Origin: Herbidospora solisilvae | Lineage (GTDB): Bacteria > Actinomycetota > Actinomycetes > Streptosporangiales > Streptosporangiaceae | DNA: 64,000 nucleotides | NCBI RefSeq assembly: GCF_009901565.1 | Contig: NZ_WXEW01000012.1 | Location: 62,001-126,000 of the forward strand | Reading direction: 5' to 3' | Part shown: piece by piece, positions 42,274 to 50,996 of the stretch | Layout of the letters: each line of letters starts with the position of its first letter | How positions within the stretch are numbered: the stretch's first letter is position 1 | Position numbers and translations under genes: made by a program | The notes under the pieces: generated by a model | What the model saw: only the letters and a program-made list of their open reading frames with translations | The model's database searches: none | Told to the model about the DNA's origin: nothing

Positions 42274-43152
42274 ATGACCACGCACGGTTTCACGCTGACC
42301 GCCCGCGGCGCCTTCGACTTCGCCGCCACGCTGCGGTTCGTCGAGGAGTGGCCGGCGGCGAGCACGCTTCCGTCCGGCCCCGGGACCCTGCGCTTCGCCT
42401 ACTGCGCCGAACACGACTGGCTGCCCGTGGGGGTCGCCGTCACCGCCGCCCCCGGCGGTGTGCGGGCCGAGACCACCCGGCCCGCCGGGCCCGCCCTGCG
42501 CGGCGAGGTGGCGAGAATCCTGTCGCTCGACGTCGACGGGACCGGCTTCGAGCGGGTGGCGGACGCCGACCCCGTGCTGAAGGACCTGCGGGCCGCCCAT
42601 CCGGGCCTGCGGCCGGTGTGTTTCTGGACGCCGTGGGAGGCGGCCGTCTGGGCGGTGATCGTGCAGCGGTCGTCGATGGTCGTCGCGCGGAGCCTGAAGG
42701 GGCGGATCGCCGACAGGTTCGGCGCGCGGATCGTCGTGGACGACGCCGAGCACGCCGTCTTCCCGCCGCCGATCAGCCTGGTCGACGCCGAGGGGTTCGG
42801 GCTGCCCGCCCAGAAGGAGGAGTGGATCAGGGGGCTGGCGAGGGCGGCCCTCGACGGGGTGCTGACCACCGAGTACCTGCGGAGCGTGCCGCCGGAGGAG
42901 GCCCTGGCGGAGCTGCGCGCGCTGGCGGGGGTGGGGCCGTTCTCCGCCGGGCTCATCCTGATCCGGGGCGCGGGCGCCCCCGACGCCTTCCCCGGCGACG
43001 AGCCGAGGTTGTTCGCGCTGCTCCGAGAGGCCTACGGGCTGCCGGAGGACACGCCGCCGAAGGAGTTCAAGAGGCTGGCCGACACGTGGCGTCCGTTCCG
43101 GTCGTGGGCGTCGTTCCTGTTCCGGGCGGCGACCTACCGCGAGAGCGAGTGA
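42274..43152 (+). CDS. DNA-3-methyladenine glycosylase II-like (AlkA/HhH-GPD)
   Basis: A 292-residue base-excision glycosylase. The helix-hairpin-helix is LRALAGVGPFSAGLILIRG (about 214-232) followed by the GPD region APDAFPGDEP with the catalytic Asp near 242. The N-terminal part is an AlkA-like antiparallel domain. It would cleave alkylated purines from DNA. Alternatives such as a diverged 8-oxoguanine glycosylase are less likely because the Lys of that group is absent. It is monocistronic and starts at ATG 42274, divergent from the orphan gene. Confidence 0.82.
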   Translation: MTTHGFTLTARGAFDFAATLRFVEEWPAASTLPSGPGTLRFAYCAEHDWLPVGVAVTAAPGGVRAETTRPAGPALRGEVARILSLDVDGTGFERVADADPVLKDLRAAHPGLRPVCFWTPWEAAVWAVIVQRSSMVVARSLKGRIADRFGARIVVDDAEHAVFPPPISLVDAEGFGLPAQKEEWIRGLARAALDGVLTTEYLRSVPPEEALAELRALAGVGPFSAGLILIRGAGAPDAFPGDEPRLFALLREAYGLPEDTPPKEFKRLADTWRPFRSWASFLFRAATYRESE

Positions 43153-43224
43153 CGCCGGAATTGTCGGTGGCGCGCGGCAGGATCTGCACCGCCTGATCGA
43201 TGCGTCCGGAGCAGGAGAGCCCGC

Positions 43225-43563
43225 ATGCCCGTCAACCCGAAGATCGCCGCCCACCCGTTCCTCGCGGGCATGTACCGCGACGACTACTTCCCCGATCACC
43301 TCGTCGACAGGGGCAGGGCGATCCTGCTGCGGTTGTGCGACCGCATCGAGGCCGAGCGGCCCGCCGACCTGGCCGCCCTCTACGCGCTGACCCACGCGGC
43401 GACCGACGAGTTCAACACGCTCGACGAGGAGTTCCACGAAGCGGGCAGCGAGATCGAGACCGCCGCGCGGGAGTGGATCGCGGACGACTTCTGGATCGTC
43501 GCCTCCGCCTACGGCTTCGACGACGCCGACGTCGAGGAACTCATCGCCACCCGCGACTGGTGA
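43225..43563 (+). CDS. DUF5713 family protein
   Basis: A 112-residue helical acidic protein with the family-like opening IAAHPFLAGMYRDDYFPDHLV and a C-terminal FWIVASAYGFDDADVEELI. It is full length for DUF5713, which has no known function. A GGAGCAGGAGAG ribosome site precedes the ATG at 43225. Confidence 0.75.
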   Translation: MPVNPKIAAHPFLAGMYRDDYFPDHLVDRGRAILLRLCDRIEAERPADLAALYALTHAATDEFNTLDEEFHEAGSEIETAAREWIADDFWIVASAYGFDDADVEELIATRDW

Positions 43564-43689
43564 CGCGGGGCGCACAGTTACCGATTTGTCGTTTTTAGAG
43601 AGGAATGCCTGACTGGAACGGTCCTTGCCGGTTGGTGCTCCCGTTGTCACGCTCGACTCGTCAGCCGGATACAGCCACGGGAGCGCCAC

Positions 43690-44412
43690 ATGGCGGTGTT
43701 TCACGGTCGGGACATGCGCGACTATCTGGCCCGGGTCTCCCGGCACGCCCTGGTCAGGACGATCCGGGAACGGGGCGTCGAGCTGGTCAAGGTGTGCCCG
43801 GGGGAGCGGGTGCTCGACGCCGGCTGCGGCCCCGGCGACATGGCCGCCCGGTTCGCCGGCCTCGGCGCGCACGTCACCGCGATCGACGCCGACCCGGCGA
43901 TGGTCGCGGTGGCCGCCGAGATCCCCGGCATCACGGCACAGACGGGGGACCTCGCGGCTCTCCACCGGCCTGGCGTCTTCGACGTCGTGTGGGCCGAACG
44001 GGTGCTCCAGCACGTCCCCGACCCCGACCGGGTCGTCGGCAACCTGGTGCGGGCGCTGGCCCCCGGCGGCCGGATCTGCCTGGTCGACGTCGACTGGACC
44101 GGCCTGGTGGTCGACGGGGTCGACGACGACCTCGCCGACCAGGTGCTCGGTGTCTTCCGCACGGTGGTGCCCCACCCGTCGATGGGACGTACCCTCCGCC
44201 GCCGCCTCGTGCGCCAGGGCCTCACGACCGTCGAGGTCACGGCGTTCCTCGGCGTGTCGACCGACCTGGCGGACGCGGCGGCGGTCATCCCCGTGCTCGA
44301 CGAACGGCTCGTCCCGGCCCCCGGCGCGTGGTTCTCGGCGCAGCGCGAGGCCGCCGGCAGGGGCGAGTTCCTCATGGCCCTGCCCGTCTACCTCGCCGTG
44401 GGGTCGGCATGA
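43690..44412 (+). CDS. SAM-dependent methyltransferase
   Basis: A 240-residue class I methyltransferase. SAM-binding motif I is VLDAGCGPGDMAARF (about 39-53), motif II is IDADP, and motif post-I/III is AERVLQHVPDPDRVVGNLVRAL. It resembles ubiquinone/demethylmenaquinone-type or small-molecule O/N-methyltransferases. It overlaps the following GNAT gene by ATGA, so both probably act on one small molecule. Confidence 0.85.
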   Translation: MAVFHGRDMRDYLARVSRHALVRTIRERGVELVKVCPGERVLDAGCGPGDMAARFAGLGAHVTAIDADPAMVAVAAEIPGITAQTGDLAALHRPGVFDVVWAERVLQHVPDPDRVVGNLVRALAPGGRICLVDVDWTGLVVDGVDDDLADQVLGVFRTVVPHPSMGRTLRRRLVRQGLTTVEVTAFLGVSTDLADAAAVIPVLDERLVPAPGAWFSAQREAAGRGEFLMALPVYLAVGSA

Positions 44413-44990
44413 TGACCTTCGAGGTCCACCCGCCCGACGGCGAGTTCGGCGGACGGCCCTGGCAGCGGGAGCTGGTCGGGTTCCGCAGCGGGGTGCTCAG
44501 GTCCTTCGGGCTGCCGACCGGGCTCGACCGCGACGTCCACGACGGGCCCGCCCACCACCTGCTGGCCCGCACCCCCGACGGCGGGCTCGCCGGTTGCGCC
44601 CGGCTCGCCCCGCTGGAGGACCTGAACCCGAGCCGGGTGCTCACCCTCGAACCGCGCTCGGCCGACATCCTGACCGAGGCGGGCCTCACCGCCGCCGATG
44701 TGCTCGAAGGCGGACGCTGGCTGGTCGGCGCGGAGCACCGGCACGCTGGCGTGGGCAGCCGGCTGGTGCTGGCCGGAGCGGTCGTGGCGGTCCGGCTGGG
44801 CCGCAAACTCGCCTGGGTGCTGGCCGGTACGGCCCACGGCCAGGACACGCTCCTCATGAGAATGGGCTTCCACGCCCCTTCCGGCCGTGTCCACGAGATG
44901 CCTGACCTGGGGTACCCGGTCCGGCTGCTGACGGTCCGTCCCGATCGCCTGCTGCACGGCCGGGAGGAGCCCGAGGTCGTCTTCCTATAG
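44409..44990 (+). CDS. GNAT-like N-acyltransferase
   Basis: A 193-residue protein of the GNAT fold in an acyl-homoserine-lactone-synthase/FeeM-like arrangement, with the opening FRSGVLRSFGLPTGLDRDVHD and the substrate/CoA segment WLVGAEHRHAGVGSRLVL, where G-V-G-S replaces the usual RGxG loop. It would transfer an acyl group from CoA. It is coupled to the methyltransferase. The 3' end overlaps the convergent phosphatase by 6 bases. Confidence 0.68.
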   Translation: MMTFEVHPPDGEFGGRPWQRELVGFRSGVLRSFGLPTGLDRDVHDGPAHHLLARTPDGGLAGCARLAPLEDLNPSRVLTLEPRSADILTEAGLTAADVLEGGRWLVGAEHRHAGVGSRLVLAGAVVAVRLGRKLAWVLAGTAHGQDTLLMRMGFHAPSGRVHEMPDLGYPVRLLTVRPDRLLHGREEPEVVFL

Positions 44991-45404
44991 GGAGGCGGCG
45001 AAGCGGTGGATCCAGCGGCGTTGCCACGGGGTCTCCACCGCCTTCCGGTGGTGGTTGGCCCGCACCCACGCCACCGCCTCGTCCGGGCCCAGGCCCGTCA
45101 GCGTGGCCAGGCAGGCCAGCACCGTCCCCGTGCGTCCCACCCCGCCGCCGCACGCCACCTCGACGTCGGCTCCGGCGGCGGCGCGGTCGTACAGGCCGCG
45201 GATCGCCGTGGCGGCGCGGGCGGGGTCGGAGGGCAACCAGAAGTCGGGCCAGCGCACCCATTCGGAGGGCCAGGGCACCTGCGGGGGGCGGCCCACGACG
45301 TACAGGCCGAAGTCGGGGAGCGGGCCCGGGGGCAGCGGGCGGCGGAGTCCGCGGCCGCGGACCGGGGTGCCGTCCGGCAGGAGAAGAGCACCGTTCAGGG
45401 TCAT
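44985..45404 (-). CDS. Protein-tyrosine-phosphatase-family protein
   Basis: A 139-residue small phosphatase with the P-loop ACGGGVGRTGT: Cys85 and Arg91 fit CxxxxxR. The His usually before the Cys is Ala here (VACGG). The family includes dual-specificity and phosphoinositide phosphatases. The start at 45404 is chosen at MTLNGALLLPDGTPV. It is divergent from 45424 across only 19 bases, so the promoters overlap with neighbouring coding DNA. Confidence 0.78.
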   Translation of the reverse strand: MTLNGALLLPDGTPVRGRGLRRPLPPGPLPDFGLYVVGRPPQVPWPSEWVRWPDFWLPSDPARAATAIRGLYDRAAAGADVEVACGGGVGRTGTVLACLATLTGLGPDEAVAWVRANHHRKAVETPWQRRWIHRFAASL

Positions 45405-45423
45405 GGGGAAATATTGTGGACGG

Positions 45424-46413
45424 ATGCGCGCAATCATCGCGGTCTTATTGGCGGCCTCCGCCTCTCCCTGGCAGGTCGCCCAGGTCGTCCACTCCCCGGG
45501 AGACGACGTGTTCGCCGACGTCGCGGTCACGGCCGACGGCACCGTCTGGGCGGCCGGTCACCGGTCCGTGAACGGGCGCCGTCAGGGGTTCGTGCAGTCG
45601 CTCAAGGGCAAGGTACGCAAGACGCTGCCCGGACGGCTGCCCGAACTGTCGGCGGTCACCGCCTCCGCGAGCCGGGTCTGGGCCTTCGGGCCCAACCGGG
45701 CCTACGCCTGGAACGGGCGCGCCTGGACGTCGTGGTCGCTTGGCACGTTCCTGGCCGCCGACGCCGAGACCGTCTCCGCCCGCGAGGTCTGGGCCGTCGG
45801 CGGGAACACCTCGCGGCGCTGGACGGGGTCGTCGTGGAAACGCCACCCCGTCCCCGGCACCGCCCAGGCCGTGGACGCCGGAGGCGGTCAGGTCTGGGCC
45901 GCGGGGAGCGGCGTCTTCCAGTGGTCGGGCAAGGCCTGGCGCAAGGTGCCGCTGCCCGCGATCCCGCTGCCCACCGAGGACGCCACCGCCACCTTCATCG
46001 ACGTCGCCGTCGTCAGCGCGCGCAACGTGTGGGCCGTCGGCGGGGTCACCTGGGAGGGGGCCGACGCCGAGGGCGACGACGTCACCTTCACCCGGCCGCT
46101 GGCCATGCACTGGAACGGCTCCCGGTGGCGGATGTCGCTCGGGGCGGCGCAGGGGCAGCCGTACACGGAGGCGGAGCCGGACGGCAAGGGCGGCGTCTGG
46201 ATCGCGCAGGGCGGCTGGAACCCGCGTTTCTGGCAGGTCAGGGGCACGAGCTGGGAGAGCACACCGCTGCCCAGGCCCAAGGGGTATGACGCGTCGCTGG
46301 CCGCCGTGGCGCGCCGGCCGGGCACCTCGCAGGTGTGGGGCGCCGGGTTCACCTCGCCGGAAGGGGACCCCGACGACCCCGGAGCCAACGCCACGCTCTG
46401 GCGCGTCTCCTAG
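45424..46413 (+). CDS. Secreted beta-propeller-like protein, unknown function
   Basis: A 329-residue protein with a short signal peptide (MRAIIAVLLAASASPW). The mature part repeats a pattern of VWA[AV]G followed by WNGxxW (for example TVWAAGHRSVNGRRQG, REVWAVGGNTSRRWTGSSW, NVWAVGGVTWEGADAEG), about six times, indicating a small-blade beta-propeller. Such proteins are extracellular and often bind glycans or cell-wall material. No catalytic residues were seen. It is followed 11 bases later by the HhH-like gene. Confidence 0.7.
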   Translation: MRAIIAVLLAASASPWQVAQVVHSPGDDVFADVAVTADGTVWAAGHRSVNGRRQGFVQSLKGKVRKTLPGRLPELSAVTASASRVWAFGPNRAYAWNGRAWTSWSLGTFLAADAETVSAREVWAVGGNTSRRWTGSSWKRHPVPGTAQAVDAGGGQVWAAGSGVFQWSGKAWRKVPLPAIPLPTEDATATFIDVAVVSARNVWAVGGVTWEGADAEGDDVTFTRPLAMHWNGSRWRMSLGAAQGQPYTEAEPDGKGGVWIAQGGWNPRFWQVRGTSWESTPLPRPKGYDASLAAVARRPGTSQVWGAGFTSPEGDPDDPGANATLWRVS

Positions 46414-46424
46414 GATCGGCGACC

Positions 46425-46628
46425 ATGACCGAACTCCCCACGATCAGCCGCCCCGCGAACGGGGCGCTGGCCCGGGCCGGCTGCCGCACCCTGGAAGACG
46501 TCACCCGGTTCACGGCCAAGGAGCTGCTGGCGGTGCACGGGATGGGGCCCAAGGGCATCCGCGTCCTCACCGAGGCGCTGACCGCCGCCGGGTTGTCGTT
46601 CCACGACCCGGATAAGATCGAGCGATGA
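46425..46628 (+). CDS. Small helix-hairpin-helix (alpha-CTD-like) protein
   Basis: A 67-residue protein composed of NGALARAGCRTLEDVTRFTAK and ELLAVHGMGPKGIRVLTEAL, which is the helix-hairpin-helix fold of the RNA polymerase alpha C-terminal domain and of related DNA-binding modules. It probably binds DNA or a sigma/activator surface. It overlaps the Nudix-like gene by ATGA. It is too short to be the true alpha subunit. Confidence 0.7.
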   Translation: MTELPTISRPANGALARAGCRTLEDVTRFTAKELLAVHGMGPKGIRVLTEALTAAGLSFHDPDKIER

Positions 46629-47161
46629 CCGAAATGACCGAAACCGCGGCGGGCTGGCTGTCACCCGAGGAGCTCTCGCTCATGCGCGAGCGCCTTCCGA
46701 TCCTCTACGTCGACGCCGTGCCGGTCCGCGCCGACGACAACGGCGTGGTCACCCACGTCGGCCTGCTGCTGCGCATCGGCGCCGACGGCACCGTCAGCCG
46801 CGCGCTGGTCTCCGGACGGGTCCTCTACGGCGAGCGGGTGCGCGACGCGCTGCTGCGGCACCTGGAGAAGGACCTCGGCCCGGTCGCGCTGCCCAGGGTG
46901 CCGCTGTCGCCCCAGCCGTTCACCATCGCCGAATACTTCCCCACCCCGGGCGTGACCCCCTACCACGACCCGCGCCAGCACGCGGTGTCGCTGGCCTACA
47001 TCGTCCCGGTCGCCGGCGACTGCGCCCCCCGCCAGGACGCCCTCGACCTGGAGTGGTTCACCCCCGAGGAGGCGGCCTCCCCGATCGTCCAGCAGGAGAT
47101 GACCGGCGGCCAGGGCACCCTGCTGAAGCAGGCGCTCGCCCACGTGGGCCAGATCGTCTGA
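46625..47161 (+). CDS. Nudix-fold protein with degenerate Nudix box (DUF4916-like)
   Basis: A 178-residue Nudix-fold protein. In the segment GRVLYGERVRDALLRHLEKD the Nudix pattern Gx5Ex7RExxEExG is recognisable in spacing, but the catalytic Glu residues read RHLEKDLG, with the key EE pair altered. Hydrolase activity is therefore doubtful. The opening AGWLSPEELSLMRERLPILY matches DUF4916-type proteins. It is coupled to the HhH protein upstream, and the two may form a regulatory pair. Confidence 0.7.
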   Translation: MTEMTETAAGWLSPEELSLMRERLPILYVDAVPVRADDNGVVTHVGLLLRIGADGTVSRALVSGRVLYGERVRDALLRHLEKDLGPVALPRVPLSPQPFTIAEYFPTPGVTPYHDPRQHAVSLAYIVPVAGDCAPRQDALDLEWFTPEEAASPIVQQEMTGGQGTLLKQALAHVGQIV

Positions 47162-47168
47162 CCTTCGG

Positions 47169-49055
47169 TCAGCGCGGCTGGTAGCTGCACCGGGCCCCCG
47201 TCTTCACCGTCGCCCGCAGCTCCGCCGCCACCGCCTCGTCGAGCTCCTCTATCCGGGCCAGGGCCCGGCGGATCGCCTTGCCGACCGCCACTCTGGCCCG
47301 TTCGCCGTCGCCGGCGAACGCCCGCGACCGGCCCCCCAGCCCGGTCGCGGCGGCCAGCTCGGCCGCCAGCCACGCGTGTTCGGCCCGTAACGCCGTCGCC
47401 CCCGCCGTGTCGGTCAGCGCCTCGCGCTCCTCGATCGCCTCCTGGAGGCGGGCCAGCCGGGTCTCATACGCCCGGCGGGCCGTGGCGTCGAGCACTGGCT
47501 GGTCCGGGGGCTGGTCGGGGACGCCGGCCAGGTCGGCGGCAGAGACCTCCCGGCCCGGGTTGGCGATCAGGACCGCGAGGTGGCCCATGCCGACGCTGTG
47601 CTCCACGAGGACCGAGCGGCCGCCGAGGTCCAGGCGCCAGTGGCGGCCGTGGCGGCGGGCCGAGGCCGGTGACGGACCGGGGGAGCGGCGATGGACCGGC
47701 TGCGGGAGTTCCATGCCGAGTTCGGCGGCCTCCTTGGTGGCCAGGTCCAGCTCCCGCAGCGCGCCCTCGTCGTCGGGGCCATGGCGGAGCGCCAGGGCGT
47801 GGCCGAGCCGCCAGCGCGACAACACGGTGGCGGGCCAGTGGCCGAGGGCCAGGTTGTCGCGGACGGCGGACTGGAAGTGCCCGATCGCGCGGTCGAGGCG
47901 GCCCATGGTCAGGCTGGCCACCCCGAGCGGGTGGTGGGCCGAGCCCAGGCACGTGACCCCCAGGCTGGCGATGACCGGGCTGCCCTCGTGGGGGCTCAGC
48001 AGGTCGTAGACCTCGGCCGAGGCGGTCTCGTCGCCGAGCAGGTGGGCGGTCTCGGCGACGCCGTACATGGTGTAGAGCCAGGAGCTCGACCGGGGGAGCG
48101 CCGCCAGGTCGCGGCCCCGGATGCGGGCCAGCATGCCGGCCGCCAGGCGGTGCTCCCCGGCGGTGGCGGCGGCGATGGCCAGGCCGGCGAAGTAGCTGTT
48201 GTCGATGGCGCTCAGCACGGGGGAGTCGGCCTGGTCGTGCATGAGGCCGGTCAGTTCGGCGATGCGGCCCTGGAACCAGCGGATGGTGCCGAGCTGGCCG
48301 CCGTACCAGCCCGCGGCGTCGCGGTCGCCGGCGGCGGTGCCGCGTTCGGCGCTGGCGGTGGCGAGGTTCTCGGCGTGGGCGAACCGGCCCTGGCGGATGG
48401 CCAGCATCACCCGGATCGCGCTGGCGATGAACCCGGCCGCCAGGTGAGGGCTCCGGTCGAGCAGGGCCTCCAGTTCCCGCAGGCCGCGTTCGGCGTGCGG
48501 GTCGCCGAGTAAGAACAGGTCGACGGTACGCCACATCACCCCCATCACCGTGTCGCCCCGGCGGCCCGTGCGACCGGCGTGCCCGATCAGCTCCTTGGCC
48601 AGCGCGAGCCGGGTCACGCCGTGGTCGGGGCCGAGCAGGCAATGGTGGGCGAGGCTGAGCGCCTCGACCAGGGCGACCGGCTCGCCGGTGGTCCGGGCCT
48701 CGGCCAGCTCCAGCATGATCGCCTCATGGGTGCCCTGGCGGTAGTCCTCCTCGCCGGCCAGCCGGACGCGCAGCCGCCGCGCCAGGTCGGAACCGGGGTC
48801 GGCGGCGGCCAGGGCCTGCCACTGGCGGGTGCGCACCGTCGACTCGGCCTCGGCGGTGCGGTGCTCGTGCACCCAGACGCCCCCCAGACCCAGGGCCGAC
48901 CGCGCCATCCCCTCGTGGTCGCCGTCGCCCTCGGCCTTCCGCCACGCCAGCTCGAACCACTGGCGGGCCGCCCGCAGATCCCCCTCTGCGTGCAGTGCGT
49001 GTTCCCCGGCCGCCAGGGCCGTGCCCTGTCCCTGGCGGTCCCCCTCGTGGGCCAT
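47169..49055 (-). CDS. TPR/helical-repeat protein resembling LuxR-type regulator C-terminus
   Basis: A 628-residue, almost entirely helical protein with tetratricopeptide-type repeats (HALHAEGDLRAARQWFELAW; GRFAHAENLATASAERGTAA; GRLDRAIGHFQSAVRDNLAL). The C-terminal part has a beta patch (HWRLDLGGRSVLVEHSVGMG) and a helix ending ERARVAVGKAIRRALARIEE, as seen at the end of large actinobacterial LuxR/SARP-type regulators. There is no AAA ATPase and no clear HTH, so it may be a truncated or split member. The start at 49055 has GGAGCGCGG upstream. Confidence 0.6.
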   Translation of the reverse strand: MAHEGDRQGQGTALAAGEHALHAEGDLRAARQWFELAWRKAEGDGDHEGMARSALGLGGVWVHEHRTAEAESTVRTRQWQALAAADPGSDLARRLRVRLAGEEDYRQGTHEAIMLELAEARTTGEPVALVEALSLAHHCLLGPDHGVTRLALAKELIGHAGRTGRRGDTVMGVMWRTVDLFLLGDPHAERGLRELEALLDRSPHLAAGFIASAIRVMLAIRQGRFAHAENLATASAERGTAAGDRDAAGWYGGQLGTIRWFQGRIAELTGLMHDQADSPVLSAIDNSYFAGLAIAAATAGEHRLAAGMLARIRGRDLAALPRSSSWLYTMYGVAETAHLLGDETASAEVYDLLSPHEGSPVIASLGVTCLGSAHHPLGVASLTMGRLDRAIGHFQSAVRDNLALGHWPATVLSRWRLGHALALRHGPDDEGALRELDLATKEAAELGMELPQPVHRRSPGPSPASARRHGRHWRLDLGGRSVLVEHSVGMGHLAVLIANPGREVSAADLAGVPDQPPDQPVLDATARRAYETRLARLQEAIEEREALTDTAGATALRAEHAWLAAELAAATGLGGRSRAFAGDGERARVAVGKAIRRALARIEELDEAVAAELRATVKTGARCSYQPR

Positions 49056-49113
49056 CCGCGCTCCTTCTCGTACGTTTCATCGCGTACGTGAACAAGTGAT
49101 AGACCCTCCGCTT

Positions 49114-49133
49114 GCACCACCCTTTCGTGGTGC
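49114..49133 (-). terminator. Hairpin after the SnoaL-like gene
   Basis: GCACCAC-CCTTTC-GTGGTGC is a perfect 7-base stem. It is about 16 bases past the stop of the SnoaL-like gene (49150) in its direction of transcription. No T-tract follows. Confidence 0.45.
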
Positions 49134-49149
49134 TTGACCGATGTGTCCG

Positions 49150-49467
49150 TCAGGTGACGTCAAGCCGGTCGATCAGGGTGTCGTGCGTGCGGAAGGTCAG
49201 GGTGCCCGGCCCGTTGTAACCCTCGCCGGACACGGTGACCGCGACCGTGGTCGATTCGCCCGTGGTGCGCGCCCCCGTGACCACGATCTCGGTGTGGGCC
49301 CCGATGAGCTCCTGTGCGTTCCACTCCGCGATGCGGTCGCGCCCCTCGAACGTGCGGCCGAAGACGTTGACGACGGCGTCCTCGGCGAACGCCCCCAGGA
49401 GCGCGTCGCCGTCTCCTCGGTTGGTGGCGTCGATCATCTGCTGGATGGCGGGTAGAAGCGGATCCAT
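49150..49467 (-). CDS. SnoaL/NTF2-like protein (SgcJ/EcaC type)
   Basis: A 105-residue NTF2-like fold protein: QQMIDATNRGDGDALLGAFA forms the first helices, AEDAVVNVFGRTFEGRDRI the cone strand, and the rest the sheet. Members include polyketide cyclases and many unassigned proteins. The start at 49467 (MDPLLPAIQQM) has GCGAGGACC upstream; 49512 is possible. Followed in its own direction by a hairpin. It sits downstream of the MFS exporter on the same strand with about 75 bases between. Confidence 0.75.
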   Translation of the reverse strand: MDPLLPAIQQMIDATNRGDGDALLGAFAEDAVVNVFGRTFEGRDRIAEWNAQELIGAHTEIVVTGARTTGESTTVAVTVSGEGYNGPGTLTFRTHDTLIDRLDVT

Positions 49468-49541
49468 CGCGGTCCTCGCTGTGTGGTCGGGTGATGTGTC
49501 CTTCTGGGCCACATCCCCCGCTCACGAGGACCATATGCCGG

Positions 49542-50996
49542 TTATGAAGGCCGGTGAACGTGGCCGGCCCCCATACCGGCCGCTTCCTTTGTGGGGGCGG
49601 CATACGCCACCCGCCTCTGGCGCCCGGGGACGAACACCATGATCAGCGCCGCCAGCATGGCGGCCGCCGCCCCCAGGACGAAGGTCAGCTTGAAGCCGTC
49701 GAGGGTCGGCACGAGGGTCCCGGCGAACGGCTGCGTCATGTGCGCGAGCGCCACGCCGACGACGGCGCTGGCGGTGGAGGTGCCCACCGAGCGCATCAGC
49801 GCGTTGAGGCCGTTGGCGGCGGCGGTCTCGGTGTGCGGGACGTTCGCCATGATCAGAGCGGGAATGGCGGCGAACGCCACGGCCATGCCGGTCGAGGTGA
49901 TCATGCTGACCACGATGAGCTGCCAAGGGGCGCTCAGCAGCCACAACGCGGCGATGTCGCCGGCCGCGAAGACCAGGGCGCCGGTCATCAGCGAGACCTT
50001 GGCGCCCTTCCAGGCCGACAATTTGGCCGACAGGGGCGACACGAAGATCATGACCAGGCCGCCGGGCGCCATGCACAGGCCCGCCACGAGCATCGACTGG
50101 CCGAGCCCGTGGCCGGTGGCGGCGGGCAGCTGGAGGAGTTGCGGGATGGCGAGCGCCTGGGCGTACATGGCGAAGCCGATCGCGATCGAGGCGATGTTGG
50201 TGAGCAGGACCGGACGCCGCGCGGAGGTGCGCAGGTCGACCAGCGGCCCGGGGCGGCGCAGCTCGTAGACGCCCCAGACGGCCAGGATCACCAGGGCCGC
50301 GCCGAACAGGCCCAGCGTCAGCGGGCCGCTCCAGCCCCAGTCGCCGCCCTTGGTGATGGCCAGCAGCAGGCACAGCAGCCCGGCGGTCAGCCCGATCGCG
50401 CCGGGGAAGTCGATCCGGCCGCCGCTGCGGTCGCTCGACTCCGGTACGAGCGTCCACACCATGACCATGGCGATCAGGCCCAGCCCGGCGGCGCCCCAGA
50501 ACAGCAGGTGCCAGCTCGCGTTCTGGGCGATGGCGGCGGCGGCCGGGAGGCCGAGGGCGCCGCCGACGCCGAGGGAGGAGCTCATCAGGCCCATCGCTGA
50601 GCCGAGCCGTTCGGGGGCCAGTTCGTCGCGCATGAGGCTGATGCCCAGCGGGATCACCCCGGCCGCGCAGCCCTGCAGCGCCCGGCCGACGATCATCGGC
50701 ACGAGCGAGGAGCTGAGCGCCCCCACCACCGATCCGATCACCAGGAGCCCGAGGCAGATGAGCAGCAGCCGCCGCTTGCCGAACATGTCTCCCAGCCGCC
50801 CGGTGAGCGGGGTCGCGATGGCGCCCGCGAGCAGGGTGGCGGTCAGCACCCAGGTGACCGAGGCGGCGTCGGTGTGGAGGTAGCGCGGCAGCTCGGGCAC
50901 GATCGGGATGACGATGGTCTGCATCACCGAGACTACGATCCCCGCCGAGGCCAGTGCTGTGATGATCGCGCCGCCGCGGCGAGCTGGGGGAGTCAC
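49542..50996 (-). CDS. MFS exporter, DHA2 (14-helix drug:H+ antiporter) type
   Basis: A 484-residue transporter with about 14 hydrophobic segments. Motif A is GRLGDMFGKRRLLLI after helix 2. The long hydrophilic/hydrophobic alternation and the length fit the EmrB/QacA group, which exports drugs and other hydrophobic compounds. GTG start at 50996. It is divergent from the regulator-like gene at 51195 across about 200 bases, which suggests control by it. Confidence 0.85.
   Translation of the reverse strand: MTPPARRGGAIITALASAGIVVSVMQTIVIPIVPELPRYLHTDAASVTWVLTATLLAGAIATPLTGRLGDMFGKRRLLLICLGLLVIGSVVGALSSSLVPMIVGRALQGCAAGVIPLGISLMRDELAPERLGSAMGLMSSSLGVGGALGLPAAAAIAQNASWHLLFWGAAGLGLIAMVMVWTLVPESSDRSGGRIDFPGAIGLTAGLLCLLLAITKGGDWGWSGPLTLGLFGAALVILAVWGVYELRRPGPLVDLRTSARRPVLLTNIASIAIGFAMYAQALAIPQLLQLPAATGHGLGQSMLVAGLCMAPGGLVMIFVSPLSAKLSAWKGAKVSLMTGALVFAAGDIAALWLLSAPWQLIVVSMITSTGMAVAFAAIPALIMANVPHTETAAANGLNALMRSVGTSTASAVVGVALAHMTQPFAGTLVPTLDGFKLTFVLGAAAAMLAALIMVFVPGRQRRVAYAAPTKEAAGMGAGHVHRPS

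Noticed and set aside
39826-44175. A minus-strand open frame of 1449 codons spanning several genes.
   Set aside because: It crosses genes on both strands with recognisable families and is low-complexity Arg/Gly/Pro/Ala. It is a GC-bias artefact.
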